From NCBI GenBank assembly GCA_029880625.1, contig JAOUOA010000124.1, forward strand, positions 1 through 7,382: a stretch of DNA of 7,382 bases. Direction: 5' to 3'. This document shows positions 1-6,024 of the stretch, piece by piece (position 1 is the stretch's first letter; every line of letters begins with the position of its first letter). The stretch is from Spirochaetia bacterium (lineage in GTDB: Bacteria > Spirochaetota > Leptospiria > Leptospirales > Leptonemataceae). The translations under genes and the position numbers were made by a program. Under the pieces are notes generated by a model, which made no database searches, was not told the origin of the DNA, and saw only the letters and a program-made list of their open reading frames with translations.

Positions 1-14
1 TTCCCGTTTCGGGC

Positions 15-773
15 ATGATTTCAATTCTGATTCTATCTACAGTTTTTTTTCAGAACTGTTCTCAATCAAAAAAAAAATCTCCTCCGGCCGGACCGCCCTT
101 CCCCGATCTCCCAGCAGGAACAGAAACTCTTAAAGAAGGAAGGTATATTTTCAAACCCCGGGTTGTTTTTTACAGAAGAGCTCAAGCAGGCGAAATGTAT
201 GTTAAAGAGTCTTCTTCACGTCCTCATTCCAGATTTTATTTAAACATTGCCGGGATCGATCGTGGAGGAAATTTCAGGCTTAGAACCTATACCGGCAGGG
301 TTCATAAAACTGAGAATAAAATTGACTTCCGTTCAGAAGAATGTTTTCTTTTCGGCAAAAAGAACATTGAAGAACGCCTGGCTCCGATGGAAAGCTGGGA
401 TTGCGATCATTTAATTTTCGCATTTGAGCAAAAAGAAGGCCATCTTAAAGGAATTCGAACTGAATCGACCAAACATTCAAACTGGGCCGGACATTTTGAA
501 TTAAAAGCAATCCCGCAGCAGAAGCTTTATGCAGCCCAGATACTGGATCAAAATTCTGACGGCAGTTTCATTGCCTATGGGATGTATGCACCTAAAAAAT
601 TAAACCCGGGGCATATCATGAATACAGAAGACGGCAGATTCCGGGTTAAAGTATTAAAGCGATACGGCGATTTTATCATCTGCAAACCTGAGAATAAAAA
701 CGCAGACTTAAAAAAGGGAACTTTAATTTATACGACAATCCCAAGAAAAACTAAAAGCCTGTTTGACGGATGA
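15..773 (+). CDS. Putative lipoprotein of unknown function, probably 5'-incomplete
   Basis: I do not recognise this protein family. The first residues are a short hydrophobic stretch ending in FFQNC (Cys15 from the listed Met), which fits a spirochaete signal-peptidase II lipobox. A Lys/Pro-rich linker (about residues 19-35) follows, then a soluble, probably beta-rich body with further cysteines at 110, 130 and 223. Mature protein is therefore expected to be lipid-anchored in an envelope membrane. The frame is open through to base 3 at the window edge. The listed ATG at 15 has no Shine-Dalgarno sequence, and the segment before the lipobox contains no Lys or Arg. The true start, with the usual basic n-region, is therefore probably left of the window. 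Two homopolymers sit in the first codons: T8 at 43-50 and A10 at 68-77. The gene ends 15 bases before the convergent MCP gene. Being a real gene is likely; the function is unknown. Confidence 0.75.
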   Translation: MISILILSTVFFQNCSQSKKKSPPAGPPFPDLPAGTETLKEGRYIFKPRVVFYRRAQAGEMYVKESSSRPHSRFYLNIAGIDRGGNFRLRTYTGRVHKTENKIDFRSEECFLFGKKNIEERLAPMESWDCDHLIFAFEQKEGHLKGIRTESTKHSNWAGHFELKAIPQQKLYAAQILDQNSDGSFIAYGMYAPKKLNPGHIMNTEDGRFRVKVLKRYGDFIICKPENKNADLKKGTLIYTTIPRKTKSLFDG

Positions 774-788
774 AAAAGCCGGTATTTT

Positions 789-2048
789 TTAAATGGTTCT
801 TTCAGCAACATTGTGAATGGACTCGGAATGCTTCTGAATCTGAGGAATCAGGACATCCAGCTGATCTACCTCACGCTCAAGCTGATCCATCTCATCTGAC
901 ATGTCGGCGGTTACTTTTTTCAGATCATCCAGTAAAAGCTTCTGATGGGATGTATCATGTTTTACTGTGTCAATTTCATCGGAAAGGTTGCTCACGTTAC
1001 CAATCACCTCTGAAATATTCAATGCCACATCATCTGCAATTTTTTCGACTTCTCCCGTTGTGGACCGAATTTCACCGACCTGACTCATAATATCTTTTAA
1101 CAATCCAATAGTGGAATTTACGAGAACATTACCGTTCGTAATGGTTTGATTGGTTGCCAGAATAAGTTCTTCAATTTCTTTAAAGCTGCCCGCAGAGCGG
1201 TTCGCAAGTCTTGAAATCTCATCTGCAACCACTGCAAAACCCTTTCCAGATTCTCCCGCTCTTGCAGCCTCAATAGCGGCATTGAGAGAAAGAAGGTTCG
1301 TCCTCTGCGATACATCATTTACAATTTTCATGATGTCTTTAATCTGACCGGATCTTTCCTGAACATCCGCCATGGCGCCGGTCACACTGGTTACAGATCC
1401 TTCGCCCTGTTCAATCAGAGCTGAAGACTGTTCAACAAGGCCTTGCAGCTTGTGGATGCATTCACGAAAATGCCCGGTTGAATCGGCAAGTCCCATAATA
1501 CTGGTATCGATTTCCTGGGAATTTTTATCAAAACGATTATTGGCATTTTCAATCATTTTAATAAAGAGCTGGTACTCTTCAACAGATTCAAATGTTTTGC
1601 TTACAATAAATTTATGCTTACCTATAATTGCGGAAACCATCTTGGAAGAAAGCAGCATATCATCGACAGGGGCCTGAGATCTTTTGCAGACCAGCTGGAT
1701 TTCATCCAGATTCTCTCTCAGCTGCAGGATAATATTTCTGAGTTTATCAATGTAGATTCCGGTATTTCCGCCGATTTCCAGAAACTCAGATTCCCTTAAC
1801 TGGTTGGAAGAAATTAACTTTAAGATCTGATTTGTTTTATTCCAATAGTTATAATAGAAAAAAATTCCTCCTCCCAGGAGCATTAAATATGCTGTAAAAA
1901 TTAAAAATATAAAAAAGAAATCAAGTCCCTGGTAATTAACCGATGACGTAAGAAGCCACAGGACCATGAGAATGGGAAGGAATGCAATTCCAAGGCCGAC
2001 TAAAACCAGTTTTATTTTATCATAATATGCGGTAATAAATCTTAACAC
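789..2048 (-). CDS. Methyl-accepting chemotaxis-type transducer with minimal extracytoplasmic part
   Basis: This is an inner-membrane signal transducer whose cytoplasmic coiled coil should contact CheA/CheW. Two helices (about residues 14-35 and 43-66) are separated by only about 7-9 residues, so there is no periplasmic ligand-binding domain. Residues 67-120 are at best a degenerate HAMP-like linker. From about 170 to the C-terminus the protein is a long heptad-rich coiled coil. The conserved signalling hairpin tip is clear around 236-285, with QRTNLLSLNAAIEAARAGE and then GKGFAVVADEISRLANRS. At 419 residues it is short for an MCP because the sensor module is missing. No C-terminal CheR-tethering pentapeptide is seen. 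The start is a GTG at 2048-2046, preceded by a weak AGAG and an in-frame TAG at 2060-2058. It is transcribed divergently from mtnB. The family call is firm; the stimulus is unknown, and it could be sensed by the membrane segment, the linker or a partner protein. Confidence 0.93.
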   Translation of the reverse strand: MLRFITAYYDKIKLVLVGLGIAFLPILMVLWLLTSSVNYQGLDFFFIFLIFTAYLMLLGGGIFFYYNYWNKTNQILKLISSNQLRESEFLEIGGNTGIYIDKLRNIILQLRENLDEIQLVCKRSQAPVDDMLLSSKMVSAIIGKHKFIVSKTFESVEEYQLFIKMIENANNRFDKNSQEIDTSIMGLADSTGHFRECIHKLQGLVEQSSALIEQGEGSVTSVTGAMADVQERSGQIKDIMKIVNDVSQRTNLLSLNAAIEAARAGESGKGFAVVADEISRLANRSAGSFKEIEELILATNQTITNGNVLVNSTIGLLKDIMSQVGEIRSTTGEVEKIADDVALNISEVIGNVSNLSDEIDTVKHDTSHQKLLLDDLKKVTADMSDEMDQLEREVDQLDVLIPQIQKHSESIHNVAERTI

Positions 2049-2059
2049 ATCAATACTCT

Positions 2060-2083
2060 ATTGCATATTCTTGAATATCCAAT
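2060..2083. promoter_or_regulatory. Imperfect 11-bp-arm palindrome, candidate operator near the MCP start
   Basis: The left arm ATTGCATATTC (2060-2070) and right arm GAATATCCAAT (2073-2083) flank a TT spacer and pair at 10 of 11 positions; the single mismatch is C2064/C2079. The inner 6 bp on each side are perfect. It lies 12-35 bases upstream of the GTG of the MCP gene and about 36 bases upstream of the mtn TATAAT box. It could be a dimeric-regulator site for either gene, or an RNA hairpin just before the MCP ribosome-binding region. The symmetry is seen directly; the role is inferred. Confidence 0.5.
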
Positions 2084-2094
2084 TCTTTAATTCA

Positions 2095-2124
2095 TTATCG
2101 GAAATACAGAATAAAAAATATAAT
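2095..2124 (+). promoter_or_regulatory. Candidate sigma70-type promoter for mtnBDC
   Basis: A perfect TATAAT lies at 2119-2124. The best -35-like hexamer, TTATCG (2095-2100), matches the consensus at only three positions and is 18 bases upstream. Transcription would begin near 2131, giving a leader of about 80 nt before mtnB. The -10 box is convincing and the -35 is weak, which would fit an activated or otherwise regulated promoter. Confidence 0.45.
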
Positions 2125-2136
2125 CCCGAGAAAAAG

Positions 2137-2155
2137 TTTCACAAAACCTGTGAAA
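2137..2155. promoter_or_regulatory. Perfect 7-bp inverted repeat, candidate operator of mtnBDC
   Basis: TTTCACA (2137-2143) and TGTGAAA (2149-2155) flank a 5-base AAACC centre. If the TATAAT at 2119-2124 is the -10 box, the element covers about +7 to +25, where a bound repressor would block initiation or early elongation. The half-sites resemble CRP-type half-sites but in the opposite orientation (TCACA first, TGTGA second), so it is not a CRP site. As RNA it would be a modest hairpin with no following U-run, so it is not an intrinsic terminator. Confidence 0.45.
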
Positions 2156-2205
2156 AAGAAAGCATAATTTATTGGGGGCGGACACTTAAATCCTTCTGGA
2201 CTTAC

Positions 2206-2210
2206 AGGGG
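2206..2210 (+). promoter_or_regulatory. Ribosome binding site deciding the mtnB start
   Basis: AGGGG ends 3 bases before the ATG at 2214. The spacing is short, but the only nearby alternative, the in-frame ATG at 2232 (Met7), has no purine-rich tract before it, so 2214 is preferred. Confidence 0.5.
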
Positions 2211-2213
2211 ACA

Positions 2214-2876
2214 ATGATAAATCTGCAATTCATGTCCTCAAAAACCAGAAAGATCCCATGCAAAGGGAAAGATTTCAAAAAAGCTGCAGAATCTCTGGTA
2301 AAAGCCGGACATATGTCGCATAAAAAAGGCTGGGTACCGGCAACAAGCGGTAATTTTTCCATAAAAGTATCTGATGAATGTATAGCAATTACCGTTTCCG
2401 GAAAACATAAAGGAAAACTTGAAAAAAACGATATCATGCCTGTTGATGCTTCTGGTAAATCACTTGATGGAAGGAAACCGTCAGCAGAAACCCCGATCCA
2501 TACCATGATTTATATGCTATACCCTGAAATCCGCTGCATCCTCCATACCCATTCCATATTTGCAACCATGCTTTCTAAGTATACAGGCCGGGAACTTGTC
2601 CTGGATGACTATGAACTTCTCAAGGCTTTTCAGGGGATCCAAACCCATGCGACTGCTTTGAAAGTCCCTGTTTTCATTAATGACCAGGATACCAAAAGGC
2701 TTGCAGAAATAGTCAGGGAACAATTATCTGGGACGGAGCTCTGTTTTGGTTTTTTAATTGAAGGCCACGGACTTTACACATGGGGAACGGATATTGAAGA
2801 CACAGAAAGGCATCTGGAAGCATTTGAATTCCTTTTTGAATGCGAAATCTTAAAAATGAAGGCAGGTCTGAAATGA
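2214..2876 (+). CDS. mtnB: Methylthioribulose-1-phosphate dehydratase (MtnB)
   Basis: It dehydrates 5-methylthioribulose-1-phosphate to 2,3-diketo-5-methylthiopentyl-1-phosphate in cytoplasmic methionine salvage. The 220-residue protein spans a class II aldolase/adducin fold. The N-terminal substrate-binding region carries ATSGNFSIK (43-51) and TVSGKHKG (60-67). Zinc ligands are His111 and His113 in HTHS plus His185 in EGHGLYTWG. Glu134 in DDYELLKAFQG aligns with the catalytic Glu of the human homologue APIP. LYTWG after the third His and the neighbouring mtnD and mtnC favour MtnB over fuculose or ribulose phosphate aldolases. It is the first gene of the operon; its TGA overlaps the mtnD ATG as ATGA, pointing to translational coupling. 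All key residues are present and the length is normal. Only the exact start (2214 or 2232) is slightly uncertain. Confidence 0.93.
   Translation: MINLQFMSSKTRKIPCKGKDFKKAAESLVKAGHMSHKKGWVPATSGNFSIKVSDECIAITVSGKHKGKLEKNDIMPVDASGKSLDGRKPSAETPIHTMIYMLYPEIRCILHTHSIFATMLSKYTGRELVLDDYELLKAFQGIQTHATALKVPVFINDQDTKRLAEIVREQLSGTELCFGFLIEGHGLYTWGTDIEDTERHLEAFEFLFECEILKMKAGLK
2859..2866 (+). promoter_or_regulatory. Ribosome binding site deciding the mtnD start
   Basis: AAGGCAGG lies inside the last codons of mtnB, with 6 bases between it and the ATG at 2873. This supports 2873 over the in-frame ATG at 2840, which would add 11 residues with no family counterpart. Confidence 0.6.
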
Positions 2877-3433
2877 GTTTAATGAAAATCTTCAACCAGG
2901 AAGGCGGAGACGCTTTATTTTCATCATCATCCAGCGAAGAAATATCGGAAAAATTAAAAGAACTCGGCGTTCGCTTTGAACGATGGGAAGCCGGCGCCGA
3001 CATCAGCGATTCTGCCAGTCAGGATGAAATATTAAACGCCTATAAACATTCCATAGATGCTTTAAAGAAAGAATACGGCTTTCAATCTGCAGATGTCGTT
3101 AATCTGACTCCCGATCATCCGGATCGGAAAGCTTTCCGCGAAAAGTTCCTGAGCGAACATACTCACAGCGACTTTGAAGTTCGTTTTTTTGTGGACGGAA
3201 GCGGACTTTTTTATATCCACAACCAGGATTCTGTATATACGGTACTGTGCGAAAAGGGAGATCTGATCAGCGTTCCGGCCGATGTCCCGCACTGGTTTGA
3301 TATGGGAGAGAAGCCGTTTTTCAAATGCATCCGGCTTTTTACGACTCCTGAAGGATGGGTAGCCAACTTTACAGGCTCCGATATTGCCCAAAAGCATCCA
3401 GATTTTGAATCCTTTCTGGCGCAGAAGGAATGA
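2873..3433 (+). CDS. mtnD: Acireductone dioxygenase (MtnD/ARD)
   Basis: This cupin metalloenzyme oxidises 1,2-dihydroxy-3-keto-5-methylthiopentene. In this family the Fe form yields 2-keto-4-methylthiobutyrate and formate, while the Ni form yields methylthiopropionate, formate and CO. From the ATG at 2873 the protein has 186 residues. Metal ligands are His96, His98 and Glu102 in HTHSDFEVRFFVDG and His140 in VPADVPHWFDMG. The spacing and numbering match those I recall for the Klebsiella enzyme. The N-terminal part (about 1-80) carries the usual FERWEA segment. The cupin beta-barrel spans about 90-160 and ends in IRLFTTPEGWVANF. The start overlaps the mtnB stop and the stop overlaps the mtnC start, both as ATGA, so the three proteins are probably made in linked amounts. 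The family call is very secure; the metal used in vivo cannot be read from sequence. Confidence 0.95.
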   Translation: MSLMKIFNQEGGDALFSSSSSEEISEKLKELGVRFERWEAGADISDSASQDEILNAYKHSIDALKKEYGFQSADVVNLTPDHPDRKAFREKFLSEHTHSDFEVRFFVDGSGLFYIHNQDSVYTVLCEKGDLISVPADVPHWFDMGEKPFFKCIRLFTTPEGWVANFTGSDIAQKHPDFESFLAQKE

Positions 3434-4107
3434 TACGAGCCGTCCTGACTGACATAGAAGGAACCACATCATCTCTTTCATTTGTGAAAGATGTTCTGTT
3501 TCCCTATGCAAGAAAACACATTGCTGAATTCGTCCAGAAACATTACGAAAATCCTTCCATACAGCCTTCCCTGTCAGAAATAAGAAAAGAAACCGGCAAA
3601 GATTTAAATCAAAAGGAAATCATTGAGACTCTGATTTCCTGGATTGATCAGGACAGAAAGATCACACCCCTTAAAACACTTCAGGGGATCCTCTGGGAAG
3701 AGGGGTACAAAAACCGTGATTTTTTCGGACACATTTACGAAGATGCAAAAGAAAATCTAGAAAAATGGAAAAATGAAAATTTGCTGCTCTATGTATATTC
3801 TTCAGGCTCAGTTTATGCGCAGAAACTTCTCTTCGCCAATACAGAGTTTGGAGATCTAACATGGCTTTTTTCAGGACACTTTGATACGACATCTGGCCAG
3901 AAAAAGGATTCATCCTCTTATAATGCAATTGCTTCGTCCACAGGTCTGGAACCGGAAACAATCTTATTTCTTTCCGACATCAGAGAAGAACTGGCTGCTG
4001 CTTCGCAGGCAGGCATGAGGGTATGCCTCCTTGCAAGAGAAGGCATACCCGATCCTGAATTTCATACAGTTCAAAGCTTCAATGAAATTCATCCTTCGTC
4101 ATTTTAA
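3430..4107 (+). CDS. mtnC: Enolase-phosphatase E1 (MtnC)
   Basis: A bifunctional HAD-superfamily enzyme that enolises 2,3-diketo-5-methylthiopentyl-1-phosphate and then removes the phosphate to give the acireductone used by MtnD. It replaces the separate MtnW and MtnX of Bacillus. Motif I is DIEGTT, with Asp8 and Glu10 in the second acidic position, a hallmark of this family. Motif II is YSSGS (123-127), the motif III Lys is in SGQKKDSSSY (probably Lys158), and motif IV is LFLSDIREE with Asp183. A helical cap lies at about 20-110. The length, 225 residues, is typical. The start ATG overlaps the mtnD stop, and AAGGA directly abuts it, so initiation probably depends on ribosomes finishing mtnD. 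The TAA at 4105-4107 overlaps the stop of the convergent membrane-protein gene. A perfect 10-bp-arm inverted repeat lies at 4019-4050 within the coding sequence. Confidence 0.95.
   Translation: MIRAVLTDIEGTTSSLSFVKDVLFPYARKHIAEFVQKHYENPSIQPSLSEIRKETGKDLNQKEIIETLISWIDQDRKITPLKTLQGILWEEGYKNRDFFGHIYEDAKENLEKWKNENLLLYVYSSGSVYAQKLLFANTEFGDLTWLFSGHFDTTSGQKKDSSSYNAIASSTGLEPETILFLSDIREELAAASQAGMRVCLLAREGIPDPEFHTVQSFNEIHPSSF
4019..4050. repeat. Perfect 10-bp inverted repeat inside the mtnC 3' end
   Basis: GGGTATGCCT (4019-4028) and AGGCATACCC (4041-4050) are exact reverse complements around a 12-base loop, encoding roughly residues 197-207 of MtnC. No T-run follows on either strand, so it is not a standard intrinsic terminator. 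It sits 54 bases before the mtnC stop and equally close beyond the stop of the convergent gene. Both transcripts could therefore form it near their 3' ends, where it might slow decay or aid termination. The structure is seen directly; the role is inferred. Confidence 0.55.
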
Positions 4108-5966
4108 CGCAGGGATTTTTCCAGTTTTTTCAGACGCATCGTGTCCTCTGTATAATTAAAATAATACTTTTTATAACGGGCCAGATCCTCTTTTGAAATG
4201 CCTTTTTGCAAATCCAGACTGTCAAGATAAGAAGGGAAATCGGCAAAAGAAAATTCAGGACTCCGTTTTAAAGACTCCATAATTCCAGGTTGCCAGGTCA
4301 GGATTTCAATATCTCCAGGATAGCCTTTTATCCGAAGTGTATTATAACCGTAATTTCTCTCCGGAGGCATTGTTCCTAAAATAAATGACACCTTTCGTCG
4401 GATCAGATAATCCAGAGGAGCATTCTTTTCATGGCCGATCCGGCCTCTCTGTTTGAGTTTTTGAGAAGCAATATAGCTGTCTGTAAGCCCTGTTGTTGCT
4501 TCGATAGCTGTAGAAAGGTCAAGATAATAAATCATTGCCGCATTGCCGCCTTTAAAAGCTACAACGGGATCAAGCCCCCGAAGCGAATCCTTAAAATACA
4601 GAGAAAATTCCCTGTAAGTTTTTCTGCGTTCCGGAGTATAGACCCGGCTTTCCTCTGTTACGGCTCCAATCAGAGGATACGGAAGACCCGAAAAAACATC
4701 AAAACGAAAATAAATCATCAGTACAGAAAGAGCGGCAAGCATGTAATAATGGACTTTCTGAAGCTTGAGTTTCAAAAAACTTCTTTCAAGAAATAAAAAC
4801 ATCAGCGGAGTTACAGGAAGGATAAAGCGTGCGAACATAAAATCTCCGCCCACCTGGAGCACATACAAGAACCAGACTGCAATTACAGATAAAAAAAAGA
4901 AAAAAATAGAATCAAAGAAACTTCGATAAGAATTACTCCGCTTAATAAATCTCATCAAGAACAGAATACACAGGACAACAGAAAGAACAGAAAATCCATA
5001 ATAGGATTTAAAATACAGCAGAAGATAAGAAAGCCCCTGACTGAAATAAGGATCGTAAGCGCTTTTTGCATAAAAAGTATTGGGAAGAAAACTTCCATAA
5101 TACAGATAGCGAAACAGCCAGACAGGAATAAAGATCAGAACAAAGCCGAAATGAAGCCTGAGACTTTCCATGACCAGAGAGAATGCCCGTTTTCGATTTA
5201 AAAGGATTTGCTTGGATGCCGAAAGCCATCCTGATTCCGCTCTTTGTTGCGCCAATTTTATCTGAAAATAAAAGATAAAAACCGATGCTGTTCCGTAAAA
5301 GAGGAGTCCGTCCGGACGGACAAGAGAAGCAAGTGATAAAAAAAACAGCCCCCCTGCCCCGAAACGAACTTGCTGATGCGAAAAACCCGGCAGGATTTTT
5401 TCTTCAGCTGCTGCGCTGCGAATCAATTTTGAAATTTTCTGGAGAAAAACTGCAGTGAATAAAAACCCGGTTGTGGAAAGGAAAATAAAAAGCGAAGTTT
5501 CAAGGCCGGACGTTGCATAAAGCTGCATATGAAGATGAAAGGCAAGAGAGGAAAACGTAAGCCAGGGAACCCCTGACAAAAACATTCTGAACCGTCCTTC
5601 GCTTTCGGAAGAAGGCAGAAGATCCCCGAAGAGTTTCCTTCCGAAAAAAACAACTACAGGAAATAAAGCAGCATGAAAAATGATCCCAAGAACAGATGCT
5701 GTCTTTTCAGCATCCAGCTCTGCATAAAGGAACGGAGCCAGAAGAACTGTCCAGAGAAAATTCGTCATCCCTTCCACATACTCGCCCCTGTTGAAGACCA
5801 GACCGTATCCCCTTGAAAGATTCAGAGCATAACGAAATGAAATAAAAGCATCATCGCATGTCCAGGACCTCTGAACCGAGGCGAGAACAGAATAAAGCGG
5901 GAAAAGAAAAAAAAGAACCTGCGGCAAATATGGAAAAAACTTTCTGTAAAACCTGCCATGCTCCAT
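4104..5966 (-). CDS. Polytopic GT-C-type glycosyltransferase candidate
   Basis: A 620-residue inner-membrane protein with about 11 hydrophobic segments between residues 13 and 425 and a soluble C-terminal part of about 195 residues. Just after the first helix is WTCDDAFISFRYA, with adjacent Asp38 and Asp39, followed by GYGLVFN (53-59) and EGMTNFLW (65-72). This arrangement is typical of GT-C enzymes that use polyprenyl-phosphate sugars, such as AftB-like arabinofuranosyltransferases. Other conserved-looking blocks are SGLETSLF (153-160), SLVRPDGLLF (214-223), GSFLPNTFYAK (291-301) and GGDFMFARFILP (373-384). In the tail, GHEKNAPLDYLIRR (511-524) is notable. I expect transfer of a sugar to an envelope glycan or protein; donor and acceptor are unknown. 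The ATG at 5966 has no clear Shine-Dalgarno sequence, but no other Met occurs before residue 67. It lies 58 bases downstream of the pirin gene on the same strand, and its stop overlaps that of mtnC. Confidence 0.8.
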   Translation of the reverse strand: MEHGRFYRKFFPYLPQVLFFLFPLYSVLASVQRSWTCDDAFISFRYALNLSRGYGLVFNRGEYVEGMTNFLWTVLLAPFLYAELDAEKTASVLGIIFHAALFPVVVFFGRKLFGDLLPSSESEGRFRMFLSGVPWLTFSSLAFHLHMQLYATSGLETSLFIFLSTTGFLFTAVFLQKISKLIRSAAAEEKILPGFSHQQVRFGAGGLFFLSLASLVRPDGLLFYGTASVFIFYFQIKLAQQRAESGWLSASKQILLNRKRAFSLVMESLRLHFGFVLIFIPVWLFRYLYYGSFLPNTFYAKSAYDPYFSQGLSYLLLYFKSYYGFSVLSVVLCILFLMRFIKRSNSYRSFFDSIFFFFLSVIAVWFLYVLQVGGDFMFARFILPVTPLMFLFLERSFLKLKLQKVHYYMLAALSVLMIYFRFDVFSGLPYPLIGAVTEESRVYTPERRKTYREFSLYFKDSLRGLDPVVAFKGGNAAMIYYLDLSTAIEATTGLTDSYIASQKLKQRGRIGHEKNAPLDYLIRRKVSFILGTMPPERNYGYNTLRIKGYPGDIEILTWQPGIMESLKRSPEFSFADFPSYLDSLDLQKGISKEDLARYKKYYFNYTEDTMRLKKLEKSLR

Positions 5967-6024
5967 TGGAATAGGACTTAGAGTCAGGGGGAATCAGAGA
6001 AACGCAAGGATAAATTTTATGAGG

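Larger units (their letters stand above)
2049..2213. other. Divergent control region between the MCP gene and mtnB
   Basis: This AT-rich 165-base intergenic stretch must contain the start signals for both the minus-strand MCP gene and the plus-strand mtn operon. It contains an imperfect palindrome at 2060-2083, a consensus TATAAT at 2119-2124 and a 7-bp-arm inverted repeat at 2137-2155, each listed separately. I looked for a SAM riboswitch (S-box-like leader) and saw no supporting multi-helix structure. The leader after the TATAAT box is only about 80 nt, which is short for one. Confidence 0.7.

Noticed and set aside
765..788. Possible bidirectional terminator between the lipoprotein and MCP genes
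   Set aside because: A short GC stem (ACGG with CCGGT, one bulge) is followed by ATTTTTT, but the stem is only four pairs and the A-run/T-run pairing is weak, so I cannot support it as an intrinsic terminator.
770..1090. 106-residue reading frame on the plus strand
   Set aside because: It lies antisense over the highly conserved MCP C-terminal coiled coil and has no family resemblance or ribosome binding site; it is a shadow of that gene.
2131..2213. SAM-type riboswitch or other leader riboswitch before mtnB
   Set aside because: Only one modest 7-bp hairpin and a weak 6-bp one near 2188-2203 are seen, with no multi-helix core and no terminator or anti-terminator arrangement.
2840..2872. Upstream in-frame ATG start for mtnD at 2840
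   Set aside because: It would add 11 residues unlike the family, has no ribosome binding site, and would place the metal ligands out of the usual numbering; the ATG at 2873 overlaps the mtnB stop and has AAGGCAGG before it.
5375..5405. A-run, GC core and T-run resembling a terminator inside the GT-C gene
   Set aside because: The stem contains mismatches and lies mid-gene in an uninterrupted coding frame, so it is most simply explained by Lys and Phe codons.
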